A stretch of DNA of 64,000 nt. Source: Umbelopsis ramanniana AG (Eukaryota > Mucoromycota > Umbelopsidomycetes > Umbelopsidales > Umbelopsidaceae). The position numbers and the translations under genes are program-made. The notes beneath the pieces are model-generated. The model did no database searches. It was not told where the DNA came from and worked only from the letters and a program-made list of their open reading frames with translations. Below are positions 45,852 to 59,743 of this stretch, piece after piece. The first letter of the stretch is position 1. Every line of letters starts with the position of its first letter. The DNA is taken from positions 682,001-746,000 of the forward strand of contig NW_026252088.1 of NCBI RefSeq assembly GCF_025399195.1. Reading direction: 5' to 3'.

Positions 45852-46363
45852 ATACCAACCCATGAAATGTAATAAATTTTGATGGTCTAATTGTTAGCAC
45901 CTACTACAAGTTATTGGGGCGTTCAAACCTTTTGGGACCGTGGGCAATTTGCGTATATCGCCACTTGCGTTGATTGGTAGAGCGAATCATTTGCTTCTGT
46001 GAGTTTGTCTCCTGTTGGGGAAGTCCCATGGGTCAATTATACCGGATCACCCCCAACCTATTTGAGTTATACGAAGCCAGCTAGCTGTAGTGATAGAACC
46101 GCGTGCCACATTATTGCAAAGCGTGCGATAAGTCAAGGCCTTTATACCATGGTCAATACATACCTTTCCGTAAACTATAGCATTTCAACAGCTGAACAGT
46201 GGTTGATAGGTAGTAGCAATGACCTTAAGGTACTAGAAGCTTCAGCAGCTGTTTCAGCAGCTGTTTCATTTTTGCTTGGCTTGGCCGGCCGGTCGTGGCT
46301 TGAAAAATTGACCCAAATTTCACCTAAAGGGTTCAGGTCACGAACACCGAAGCTCTTAGCACA
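45852..46363. promoter_or_regulatory. Upstream region of the VPS9-domain gene
   Basis: Includes a tandem 12-bp repeat, AGCAGCTGTTTC twice, at about 46246-46269. A reading frame that crosses the VPS9-gene start in another frame is not supported. Confidence 0.35.
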
Positions 46364-49232
46364 ATGGATCAACCACACTCGAGTGAAAAAGCTTTAGGAT
46401 TAGCAACTGACGATCCGAAAACGCTGCAAACTGACCTTTTGGCTGTTGAATTTGAAGAAAAAGTCGCCATCGACGACCCAGAGAAATATGATTCAGGCAC
46501 ATTAGATCCGACAGCAGCAGCAGCATCATCTGATGAATTGGTATCTATTGATAACGACTCAGAAGACGGGTATGTTCACAATATTAGCATTCAAAGATTA
46601 GAGGAAAGTAATATGGCTATATCTCATGCGTATCGTCTCAATCTTCAGGGATATGCCTGAACCACCATCCAATATCACAGAATCACCTAAGCAAGAGGCG
46701 CAAATCAATATGCTCAGCACACCCATCGGTTCACCGCCCTTTAATCTACCACGTACACCAGACGACGACGCCATCAAAAACGATCAGGAATTTGAGCACA
46801 TTATAACCCAGTTTGATGAAACAGCTCACAAAGACGGCACTCATGCTCAAAACGCGGAAAACTTGCCGAGCCGACGACGCTCATCGGCTGACGCACCTCA
46901 GCACCGCCGGCCTAGCGCTCGATCTGAAGAAATAAGTACAGACATACCATTTGACTTCAATAGGTTCTTAGAGCAAATGAAGAGGCGAGGAGCAATACCT
47001 ATTACCAAATACTTTAAAAGGTAAGGCAAACTGTGATATATGGGGCATAATGGCCAAACTCCATGCGGCACTCAAATTCTCACTCATTTTGTTTAGCTTC
47101 TTGCAAGCATTTGATCGTCGGCCTTGGACTGTCAATGAGCAAATAAAAATCATTCAAGACTTCCTTGATGTAAGTGCTGGCACCATTATCCCTAATACCT
47201 TCAAATAACAGCCTCTCAACAATGTGCTTTCAACAGTTCATTCATGGAAAGATGCAGGAGTGTGATGTCTGGAAGGATGCAAGCGATCAGGAATTTGAAA
47301 ATGCAAAGGAAGGCATGGAGAAACTGGTTATGAACAGACTCTTCCACCTGTAAGACATTCGGCTTGTTTTGGGTTTCAGCTCGCTATGGTAGGGCTCATA
47401 CTAAACTTGGACGTTTTAGCACATTTTCACCAAACACGACTGATGACAAGGAACGAGATGAGATATTGTACCATAAGATTCGAATATTTTCGTGGATCAC
47501 AGAAGAGCATCTCGATATACCTGTTACTCAGCACAATGAGTCGTTTTTAACATTTGCAGAATCTGGTAAGATAGATATGGACGGTAACATTGGGCTATGC
47601 GAAGGTTTACAAAGACTCATCGTCCTCATGCCTTTGACAGAGCTTTTGAAAATTAACAATTACAAGGCGCCAAGGGACAAACTTATTTGCATATTGAACT
47701 GCTGCAAAGTGATCTTCGGTAGGTGATATGATTGATTCTGGAATACCATAGAATAGTACTCATTAGTGTTTACGCATTCCCTTGTCTAGGTCTCATCAAG
47801 CATGTGGAAGGCGACGCTGGCGCTGACAAGTTCCTGCCAATCCTGATATATGTTGTATTAAAATCAAATCCTCCAAAACTAGTATCTAATGTACAGTAAG
47901 TAATAAGCACTGTCCATGGCCAACTTGCTTAAAGTGTATTACTCTAATCACATTTCTTAGATATATCAATCGATTCCGCAATCCAGATCAACTTCAATCA
48001 GAGGGCGGCTACTATCTCACAAATTTAATGGGCGCTATTGCGTTTATAGAGTCTTTGGAAGCAAAGTCACTGTCAATCACTCAAGAAGAATTTGACAGGT
48101 AAGGGCATTGTAGAGGCATGCATCGTCGATGTTATATGTCGTCTAATTTTTAACGACCTAAAATCATTTCGTAGCAATATCGAGAGCACCATGAAAGAAT
48201 TGGAAAAGGAGAGGCCATTAGAGGCGGTGAAGGAGAAAGTCAATTACGATAATGCTATACATCCTTCTCAGTCACCACGACCAGGATCGTCACAATCGCA
48301 ACAACCACTGATCGACCCAGTCAAAGCTGCTGCTCTGTTAGAGAAGGGAAGTTCGTTTGCTCAAAAGACCATGCAAAAGCCACTCAACTTCATGGGCAAG
48401 ATACTTCAGAACTTGAATGACTCCAGTCGTCCATCCACCCCGGATTCAGATGATGAATATCAAGGCTATCAAAGAAACACTGGGTACGATGAAAATCAAC
48501 GAAGGCAGCAGTCACCACCAGCACAGTATAATTCAGCCAGTGGATGGCCGTCAGAAAACCATGCTACATGGAGTCAACACGTCGAGCCCACCCGAGATAT
48601 ACAAGATTACAATCAATATCGAGAATATCTCTATCAACAGCAACAACAACAACAACAACAACAACAGCAACAACAACATTATCAGCAACAACAGCAATAC
48701 CAACAGCCGCAGGAGCACTATCGCCGCCAAGTATACCAGCAACAGCAACAACCCCCCTCCGCAGCACAATGGCAACAATATCCTGGTGCAGCCGGGCAAT
48801 GGTCAACACCACCACATGCTAATCCCAACCCGACAAACACTTCTCCACCACAGCCGCGACAAACCATCAGCCCCCAAGAGTTCCAGGATAATCTGGCTAC
48901 ACTGACAGCTATATTCCCAAATGTTGAACAAGATGTCATTTTTATGATATTGCAAGCCAACGATGGCCAGTTATCTCAGACCATTGATATGTAAGTGCAT
49001 TTTAAAGCGGCAACTGTTTGTATCGAGATCCGATAATGGTTGATTGGTTCTAATGCTCTTTGAGAAAAGTTTGTTGGATATCTCAGATCAAAGCGTACCG
49101 GAGCCTACTGAAGACATACCTACCCCAAGGGAGGACGCAGCTACTGAAGAGCTTTTAATAGAACATGACGATGCACCACCCCCAGTGCCTGCAAAGGAGA
49201 ACAAGGCAGAAGAAGACCTTATTGAATTCTAG
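46364..49232 (+). CDS. VPS9: VPS9-domain Rab5 GEF with CUE domain and polyglutamine tract
   Basis: Guanine-nucleotide exchange factor for Rab5/Vps21 on endosomes. The N-terminus is acidic and disordered. A helical-bundle/VPS9 region follows: [113 protein letters not shown] and [11 protein letters not shown], all canonical. A long Pro/Gln-rich linker with a polyQ tract (about 48634-48725) leads to a C-terminal CUE ubiquitin-binding domain ([20 protein letters not shown], with LTAIFPNV and TIDMLL). An intron at 47566-47640 is 75 nt and has no in-frame stop. Confidence 0.93.
48634..48725 (+). repeat. CAA/CAG polyglutamine-coding repeat
   Basis: Mostly CAA with scattered CAG codons, encoding a run of glutamines broken by His and Tyr in the linker of the VPS9-domain protein. 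All alternate frames of this stretch are artefacts. Confidence 0.9.
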
Positions 49233-49365
49233 AAAGTTAGCTAGCTTATCAGTGTGGAGTGTGAACCCCCCATTTCGGCGTTTAAAATCCACCAAAAACG
49301 TCCATATCCCCGTTGTATCGTTTTGACGTTCAAAGATAAATCCAAAATTGTCTTCTCATTTCTAA

Positions 49366-51174
49366 ATGTCTTACGACGACCCTGTCTCTCCTAGAGATAT
49401 TCCTCGGCGAAGGCCATCCTTTGCCAGCAACTTAGCGCATAGTGTAGAATCCTGGAGCTCATCCTATGCTAGATCGCTTCATTACTTGAGGTATGCGTCG
49501 GCAGTAAAAAAAACTTTTGTTCCCTTCCTAGCACTGAACTGCTATGTATTGTTTCTTTTGCCCATAGTGAAAACCTAACCGGAGTCCATGACATTGACGC
49601 CGATGAAGAGATACAAAACGTGGTGTTTGGAACGAACAATGCATCCCCTTCTGTCCTCCCCAGACAACTTCCTCCCAATATCAATACCTCATACTCCACA
49701 TTGAATGATGATCAAATTGACGAACATACATCCTTGTTACGGCGGAACCCCTCGGTGCATTCTGCCATATCGACTAGTTCGGCTTGGTCTTCGACTACGG
49801 TCGATACCCAATTGAAAAGCACCGTTGCCCAGACACTCACCAATGCCATCAACATCCTCATTGGTATTGCGCTCCTGTCATTTCCACTGGCACTTAGAAA
49901 TGCTGGTTGGCTATTCGGAGCTTTGCTACTAGCTTTCACCTGTCTTTTAACCAACTACACCGCAAAGATCATTGCTCGCTGTTTGGACTACCCTAAAGCC
50001 TCCTTCGTCCTAAAGACATACGGTAAGTACTAGCTAACCATCCTGCCAAACAACGGTTTCTAATATGTTGTCCCCTCGTACAGCTGATATGGCAGGTGCA
50101 GCATATGGTACACGAGGTCGAATATTTATATCCACCATGTTCATGTTAGAGCTTATAGCTGCCTCGGTGGCACTGATTGTTTTGTTTGCTGACAGTTTAC
50201 ATGTGTTGTTTCCCGACATTGGTACCGTCACGTTCAAAATCTTGGCTTTCTTCACTCTGACTCCAACCACGTATCTCGCTATTCGTCACCTGTCCTACAC
50301 AAGCTTTGTAGGTATTTTGAGCTCCTTCACTCTAGTTCTTGTCATATGCTATGATGGAGCCTCCAAATCGGAGCGTCCAGGTAGCTTGTTGGACCCTATG
50401 CCAACCAATTTGCTACCGGTGAACTGGATGACTTTGCCTTTGGCATTCGGGCAAATGGCAGCAGGATTCGCCGGTCACGCAACCTTTCCTTCCGTCTATC
50501 GTGATATGGCCGAACCCGAACATTTCCCTCGAGTCGTCAACTATACCTATCTTGCAACTAGCTTAATCTACGCCTTCATGGCAGCGGCAGGATATCTGAT
50601 GTTCGGAAATGACGTTAAAGTCATTATGGAAAACATGATGGCTACACCGGGGTATAACCAGCTACTAAACAAGCTTGCTGTTTGGCTCATTGTCATCAAT
50701 CCTTTTACAAAATACGCTCTGACCTTGAGCGGCGTCAATTTCACCATAGAACTCTCTATCTTCAGACATCCGGCCTTTTCATCCCTCACAAAGAGCAAGT
50801 TCGCTATGCATCTCGTCCAATTTGTATCTCGCCTTCTCGTCAGTTCTGTGGTGATTATAATAGCCATCTTGTTCCCTGCATTTGATCGTGTTATCGTAAG
50901 CCTCGTTCTTGTTTGAAATTTGGTTTGGCTCCTCCCCCTTACTCTGCCAATTTTATTGACCCTGAACACTTCCATGTAGAGTCTTTTAGGATCTTGCTTC
51001 TCGTATTCCATTGCTGCCATATTTCCTCTAGCATGTCATCTCAAGATGTACGGAGGCAGCATGTCCACGAAAGCTAAAGTTTTGGATTGGTCTTTGTTGG
51101 TGTTGTGTTCTTTATTGGCTTTGACTGGAACCGTATGGAGTTTTTTGCCAGATGATTGGATTCATAGTAATTAA
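49366..51174 (+). CDS. Vacuolar amino-acid transporter, AVT1-like (AAAP family)
   Basis: Multi-pass transporter moving amino acids across the vacuolar membrane. A long Ser-rich cytosolic N-terminus (MSYDDPVSPRDIPRRRPSF, then EHTSLLRRNPS with a dileucine-type signal) precedes about eleven helices. Visible blocks are QTLTNAINILIGIALLSFPL, GWLFGALLLAFTCLLTNYTA, GAAYGTRGRIFISTMFMLEL, MTLPLAFGQMAAGFAGHATF, YRDMAEPEHFPRVVNYTYLA, AAAGYLMFGND and, after the last intron, SLLGSCFSYSIAAIFPLACH. The N-terminal GIALLSFPLAL is the usual substrate-site helix. Four or more exons. Confidence 0.93.
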
Positions 51175-51435
51175 TAATGTATATTCTCCTCCATTATTTG
51201 CATAGCAGCACGTTTTATATATCATACTCAATTGTGTTCTCTCATCGTCCATCACCTTTTTTTTTTTTTTTTTTTCATTATTCTGCTGCTTGCCAATAAA
51301 GCTGGTTGATCGGGATTTGCATTGCGTGACTGCATGACGTCGCCCATTTCTAGTCTGATGTGACCTGTGCCTGCCTTTACTCAGCTTTCCCTTATTGCTA
51401 TCACCTTTGATAATGGCAAGTCTATCTCTAGCTGA
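51175..51435. promoter_or_regulatory. Upstream region of UFD1 with a T19 run
   Basis: Contains a 19-T homopolymer at 51257-51275 and AVT-gene 3' flank. The 5' end of the UFD1 gene is hard to place here. Confidence 0.4.
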
Positions 51436-53156
51436 ATGAGAAGAAGAATCGTTGATATGGTTGCTCATGCATGTCGTTTGTATTTCTCTAGTTTGGTGGC
51501 TACGAAGACGACGATCCATTCCAACAAGCTATTGGCGGTTTCTCAATGGGCGGGTTCATGAATCCTAATCGAGGGTTCTCTGAAATGTACCGCTGCTACT
51601 CCATTGCTATGATGCAATCAGGAAGCGATCGTGATAACGTCAGTTATGGTGGAAAGAGTAAGTGATGACAGTACGGTTGATTGCCTACAAAAACGAACCT
51701 TCTTAGCATTGCGTACAGTCACTGACCAGCTTCTCCAGTCATATTACCTCAATCAGCCCTTGAAAAACTATGTAAGGAAGAAACAATTGGAATGATTGGA
51801 AATCTTGGGCAGTGTATTTATATTATGCGCCTCTTTTAGCTCGACTTAATATCTCCTACCCAATGTTGTTCAAGTTGATCAATGGCGAAAGAAACGCTCA
51901 TACACATGCTGGTGTTCTAGAGTTCATTGCGGAAGAAGGAAGAGTGTATCTCCCTCACTGGGTCAGTTCAGTTGCTAGAATGGCTCTATCAGGTTGGCCA
52001 ATTCACTTTCTAACCGTTTCTTGCATTGCTCTCCCAGATGATGAATGCTTTGCAAGTGGAACAAGGCGATATCATTGAGATAAAGAACACATCTCTGCCA
52101 TTAGGAACATTTGTTCGTATCCAGCCTCAGTCGGTGGACTTTTTGGACATCAGCGATCCCAAAGCAGTGTAAGTGCTGAGCAGCATGTGCCAACACCTGT
52201 GGTGCTAATTGTTGATATTAATTAAAAATGTACCGCCTAGGCTTGAGAACTCGTTCCGAAACTTTGCCACGCTTACTCAAGGAGACATCATTCAAATCAC
52301 CTACAACAGTAAGGTCTACGAGATAAAGGTGTTAGAGATTAAACCGAATTATGACGACCATGGGGGTATTTCCATCATGGAAACTGACTTGGAGGTAATT
52401 AGCCCATTGTCATCATGTTGGCGTACGTCGATATATATGGCTAATGTTCGTTATTTTAGGTTGATTTCGCACCACCTGTCGGTTATGTGGAACCCAGTCA
52501 AATGCCTCAATCTATTCCAATGGTAATTTTGGGACGTTTTCTCGAAAATTTTCATAGGTGTTCGCTTTTCTCACTTCGAATTCCTTCTTTTTTATGGCGA
52601 CTTCCTTATAGGGAAGCAAAATGATCATTGATGACCCTAAAAGTACGAAACCGGCAAATGCACCGTTTCAAGGCTCAGGACAAACGCTAAAGAGCCGAAC
52701 GAGAGAGTACGTAATGTAATGTATTCCGTGCGTATATTTTTGATCAGCCACTAACGTGTAGATCCACTAGCCTGTTGAAGGATTCACCAAACAGCTCGAC
52801 GACCTCATTATCAGACGCTGTGGCAGAATCGGCCGCCATTACGCATGATGATGATGCAGTACCAGCGCCTCTCAATTTACCTTTTGGACAGCTATACTTT
52901 GGTTACCCTATCATACCGCTGAAATCGGCCGAAGAAAAAGAGAGCGGGCCCGCCAAAACTTTCGGAGGTTCTGGACAAACTTTGAGGGCTGCACGAAAGG
53001 GACAATCACGACAGAGTTCGGGCACAGCTTCACCTGCTTCACAAGCAGATGGAAAAGATAAAGGTGAGTCGGCATTACGTGTCATTTACCCAAGCCAGAT
53101 TGATAGGCTAACCGTATCATTCATTGGTATTGCCCACAGGACGGTCAGCTCGATGA
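51436..53156 (+). CDS. UFD1: Ubiquitin fusion degradation protein UFD1
   Basis: Partner of NPL4 and Cdc48/p97 in ER-associated degradation. The body starts with an exon at 51492 ([20 protein letters not shown]). Then come [97 protein letters not shown] and [16 protein letters not shown], the full double-psi barrel UT3 domain. Two Cdc48-binding SHP-like motifs follow, FQGSGQTL and FGGSGQTL. The first coding exon is uncertain: ATG at 51436 (MRRRI plus a 41-nt intron) or ATG at 51455 directly before the intron both fit. At the 3' end, splicing a GTGAGT intron at about 53065 gives GRSAR and a stop at 53156; without it the frame runs to 53208. Confidence 0.9.
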
Positions 53157-54211
53157 AGGCAGATAGTTTATATAACAAAGATGATAATACCACGGGTGAA
53201 AAGATGTAGAACAATCGCTTCCCTAGATCCTACAGCATTCTGAATAATAATAAAAAAAAACTTCAAAAAAGACAAATGCACTGAGTCTACTGCAAAGAAG
53301 TGATACTGCATCACACACCTTTTTTTGGTGGGTGACCCATCATTGCACACAATTTGTGTGTTTATAAACCCAAGCCTTTCAAACAAATTTGTCGTCGGCG
53401 TGTGTGGCACAGAGCAGAGCTTTGAGAGAGATAAACAAAAAGTTGAGCGATGTGTTACGAATGCCACCAGAATATCCGCGCTTTTTTCGTGACGAAACAA
53501 AACAGCTAACCCCTCAAAGTCTGCAGGATGATATTAAAAGGAAAATGACCCGCCCATTTTACATGTTTCTAGGTTTTTTTTTTTTGCTTTGCTGTGTAAT
53601 AGAGCTCAAGAGTATGGCCTGGCTCGTTATCCGTTTCTACGTCACTGGAATCTCGCTGCATCCGTCTACTTATAATATCCTTATTTTTGTTAAACAGGGG
53701 CGGCTTGATAGTTGGGTGCGCGCCAAATAGGGGGTGGATATAGTTTCGGGAGGCCATTTTTGGTGCTATGCTTTGAATAGAACCGATTGTCAAACTTTTC
53801 TCTTTTCTATTTATCCCAAACTTCATTGAGATGATATCTTCTGTTACAATATGTGCGATTCAAAATGACCGGTTGGGAAGAAGACACCAACGAGCAGTCA
53901 CAAGGGTTATACACAGGGTTGAAGCAATCCAAGTAGTAGAAAGACGAAGATCCACATGACGGAAAAGGTTCTCCAGGATAGAAAAAAAATCGCGCGCGTG
54001 TTTCTACTGCTAGAATTGTCTACTACCGGTTCTGAGACTCCAATGCCTGACCCCAGCCAAAAAAAATAACATATAAACAAGAATATCTTTTGAGTTTCCA
54101 AATCATTCATCTTTGCCCGTTATTTTACTCTCTTTTGCTTTCAAAAAGCTTTGACCCTTTACTTTCATTTTTTTTTTCTTCTGATAACTCCACACTCTTT
54201 ATTTCCCCCAC
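53157..54211. promoter_or_regulatory. Long promoter/leader region of the DP gene with E2F-type site
   Basis: Contains GCGCGCCAAA at 53718-53727, the reverse complement of TTTGGCGCGC (a perfect E2F/DP consensus), about 485 bp upstream of the DP ATG. The last 120 bp before the ATG are C/T-rich. A frame at 53389-53730 lacks an upstream ATG and was not accepted. Confidence 0.5.
53718..53727 (-). promoter_or_regulatory. Candidate E2F/DP binding site
   Basis: TTTGGCGCGC on the minus strand fits TTTSSCGC exactly. It lies upstream of the gene for the E2F partner DP, so autoregulation is possible. A single short match can occur by chance. Confidence 0.45.
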
Positions 54212-55814
54212 ATGTCCTCTCCTTTGGCCTTATCCGATCACCCGTCCCACTATTTTGACAACCACCGTCATCATCAATACCATCAAGCTAACAGCCATGG
54301 TACACACTATGCATCTTCTCCTTTGCCGTCTCCTCCTCTTTCTACTACACATCGTATACTTCCAAACATCGGCGATCGTGGAAGATTTTTATTCCCATTC
54401 ATATCATCTAAGCAAGTTCAAGAATCAAGCATCGATCGAGACGACTATGAAGGAGGTTATAGCAGTGATTTGGAATTGAAGCCTATTACCAACCATTTCA
54501 AAGCTCAAACTCAAATGTTGCCGCCTATTCAGCAGATTGTTACGCCCTCCAATAGTCCGTCACCACAACCAATCACAAGTCAAGTTGCTGGCCTCAAGCC
54601 TTCTCCCGAGTATATGGACATTTATGCATCCAGTTCAGAAAGTTCCACGAGTGCTCCCAGTAGCCGTAAAGGCTCCATCGCTTCACTTCTCAATACGGAC
54701 GACCACAACAAGCATGTTGAACAACCAATATCGGAGCTTTTAGACAATAACATCGTTATTCAAATGTATGAACCTGAGAAACACCGTCAGCACCAAGCCC
54801 ATTTTCATCATCAAAAAAATGAGTATCCACCTGCTGCTGTATTGGCACCAAGAGGTCGACCGCCTCATAGCATTTCAGGCAATAGAAAAAGGCGGTTGCA
54901 CAGTGAATGCGTAGTTCATGAAAGCGACACTAAGGAGTTGTCAGGGGAGCGTGATCGTAAACGTTACAGATCAGCACCCAGTAGCCAATCATATGGACAT
55001 CCGGTGTCATTGGACACTACTGTGGCTCCACCCATTATCCAACAACAACGAGCGGTTGGACTACGACATTTCAGTCAACAAGTATGCAAGAAAGTTCGCG
55101 AAAAGCAAGTAACAACCTACAATGCTGTTGCTAACGAACTGGCTTCCGATATCCAAAGCTATTATACTGAGGGACAGTATGACCAAAAGAACATTCGTCG
55201 TCGTGTCTATGATGCTCTCAACGTTTTGATGGCAATGGATATCATTGCAAAAGACCGTAAAGAGATTCGATGGCTCGGAATCTCTGGACTTCAAAAGCCA
55301 ACAGCAAATGATTTCGAAGGCGCGGAATCGAGTAAAGTTCAAGAGGAAAAAATGCTGCTTGAGGTGAGTAGCCAACATTTGTAGCTTGATGCATGCATGC
55401 ATTCTCTTAAGACCAAACAAACTCACTCTACCCTTGTTACAGCAAAGGATTAAAACCCTACAGCAATCTGTCAAGGATACGAAGCAGAAGTTAGTTTACA
55501 AAATCAAAAAATATGCTCAGTTTCGTAACCTTATCAATCGAAATGTGGCAGATCCTGCTCACAGTGGAAAACAGCTGCCATTGCCTTTGGTTGCCTTTAC
55601 TTGCAAGAACAGCACTAACCACCCTGTCCAAGTCCACGACTCTACCGATTCTATCACCGTGACTGGAAATCTTGTTGTCAACGAACGACTTGACGACACA
55701 GCTGTCATGGATCAATTGGGCTTGAATCAAGTTACCCGTCGTCAACATCTCAACTGGTTTCCTTCCAATTGGCATCCCTTCTGCTCAGGCTTGATCCGCA
55801 ATGACTCTCACTAG
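54212..55814 (+). CDS. Transcription factor DP (E2F dimerisation partner)
   Basis: DNA-binding partner of E2F in cell-cycle control. Two exons join at KMLLE|QQRIKTL. The first 280 residues are His/Ser/Pro-rich and disordered and include a basic nuclear-localisation-like stretch, [10 protein letters not shown]. Next is the DP winged-helix: [54 protein letters not shown] and [15 protein letters not shown], carrying the [11 protein letters not shown] signature that distinguishes DP from E2F. The second exon starts the coiled-coil dimerisation helix, followed by the marked-box region ([29 protein letters not shown]). The long N-terminal extension exceeds that of animal DPs. Confidence 0.92.
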
Positions 55815-56467
55815 CATGCCTGCCTTTGAATGAATAACCTACCACCAATTTTGTCGTCTTCACCGTACTTAACATTTAGCACATATTTCCTCCTCGTCCC
55901 TGTACATGATCAAACTACGACTCCTGTCCCCTTCCATTTACCATCGTCAAAGCTGTACCCGTACCATCACCTTTCATTTTTCATCAACACACACACACAC
56001 ACACACACACCTGTTTTCCTGCTTTCATTTAAGTCGTCCGTTTCTGTCATTTCTATTGTTTTCTTTCCATTTGTCATGCTTCTTGTTTTATACCACTTGC
56101 AAGTTTATATTCAGCGCACAGGATGCAACTATGTTTTTCGGACAAAATAAAGTCGATAACACCCCGCGCAAATTTATTCCATAGAGAGATGTGTTTAGTG
56201 CTCGGAAACACTTGCCCGCCAACTTTTTTTTTGACACGATGGCACTTCCGCACCCCCATGATCAGCAACATTTACCGGAGGGAAGACACAAACAAACAAT
56301 ATTTACACGTCAACCAATCCGAAATGTTCCCATGTCCGGCCACCCCCATGGATATCTGTATACATTTTTTTTATACTTTATTTTTTAAAGCAAATGTGGT
56401 AAGGAAAAGTACGATGGTGGTAAGGCAAATAAGGATCAAATAAGGTGTCTTGGTCGATCCATGTCAA
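55815..56467. other. Convergent intergenic region with dinucleotide repeat
   Basis: 3' flanks of the DP and PFKFB genes. It contains an (AC)12 microsatellite at 55987-56011 and T-rich runs. No gene was recognised. Confidence 0.45.
55987..56011. repeat. (AC)n microsatellite
   Basis: About twelve uninterrupted AC units in the DP 3' flank. Confidence 0.95.
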
Positions 56468-58557
<2,090 letters not shown>

Positions 58558-59743
58558 TGCTGATTACTGAAGGAGCGCGAGAGAAGGAAGTGACCGGGTT
58601 TGATATTGAATGACTGAAGCAAATTCTGTTACGACACTTTCTTCGCGGAGTTGCTGGCTGCCATCCAATTAGAAATTAGTTGCCTGCTTCAAAATCGATG
58701 TGGGGAGAAAGAACGCTGCTGAGGAGATCAGTCCGAAGTGACTTGTTTGCGGAAATACGGCGTAAACCCTTGCAGAAGTACCTGGTTTGCGGCTAATCAT
58801 CGCTACGAAGAGTTATATGCGATGGAAGTTTCAAGAGGGCATACGCCATTTTGTTGTTAAGTGCCTTGTCAAACCAGACGGTCATGGCCTTCTCGCAGAG
58901 AACTGACGGCCGATACTTCGGCTCATCTCTTATTCAGCTGAATACCCCAGTACGCCTCATAGTGTTGCAGAATAAGGGACTAATAACGCAAACACCATGA
59001 AGTGTCTCGCAAATCATTGGCCTGAGGTTCTGTGAACCTAATATCGCAATGCTACCGTAAACCCACACATCAGAAATGGCTGCTAACTTCCAGGACCATT
59101 ATTTTGACACATCGCTGCCCACTGAACTGTAAGTTGCGCTGTTTTACGATACTCTTAGGAAGATCAAAAGATTCATATCTAACGCTCATTGGGTTAGTAG
59201 CATATTGAAGAGCGACTATTAAAGTTTGCGATACTTGTAGATCGTTCAACAACGAACAACGATCAATACGGTGCAGGTAAATGAGCCTTTAATACACGTG
59301 GAGCACCTATCATTCCTCACATGCATATATGCTAAACGTCGAAACATATTTACGTTATTGGGAACCTCTCCTGTAAAGCTTACGTTTATTTTTTCATTAT
59401 TCTTTATTCTTTAGCTCTCCTAACAGTTGAGGTCACTATCCCGCCACGGTGGCGCAATGTACCCGCTACATAAGAGCCCACTTAATGCAAACCATCAAAT
59501 TTGAAGGCACGGGGTTACTAGTTATTGAAGCGCTGCTATGCAAAAGATGGATGTAGAATAATGCATGATACAATAATTTAAGGAAAGAGGTGTGTGATTT
59601 TACGCTGGCAGACATACATCGGGTGTGCTTGCGCTTACTTTTTCAGGTTCTCTCAGAGTGTCGTTGATGTGCATGCGAAATCAGCTGATAGCTCGCTAAG
59701 CAAGGATTTGTTTTGAGACGCAAAGTTTGGTTGGTGGATCACA
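58558..59743. promoter_or_regulatory. Long divergent promoter, PFKFB / PDK-like kinase
   Basis: 1.19 kb between the start codons of two regulators of carbon flux. No coding frame is convincing. The frame at 59070-59252 on the minus strand is short and unsupported. No binding site was identified with confidence. Confidence 0.4.

Noticed and set aside
45999-46397. 132-codon frame overlapping the VPS9-gene start
   Set aside because: Runs out of frame into the first VPS9 exon, has no family resemblance, and its tandem AGCAGCTGTTTC repeat makes it low complexity.
48544-48960. Several frames in and antisense to the polyglutamine region
   Set aside because: All are frame-shifted or antisense readings of CAA/CAG repeats in the VPS9-domain gene.
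53389-53730. 113-codon frame upstream of the DP gene
   Set aside because: No ATG in its first part, a homopolymer T run inside, and no recognisable family; more likely promoter/leader sequence.
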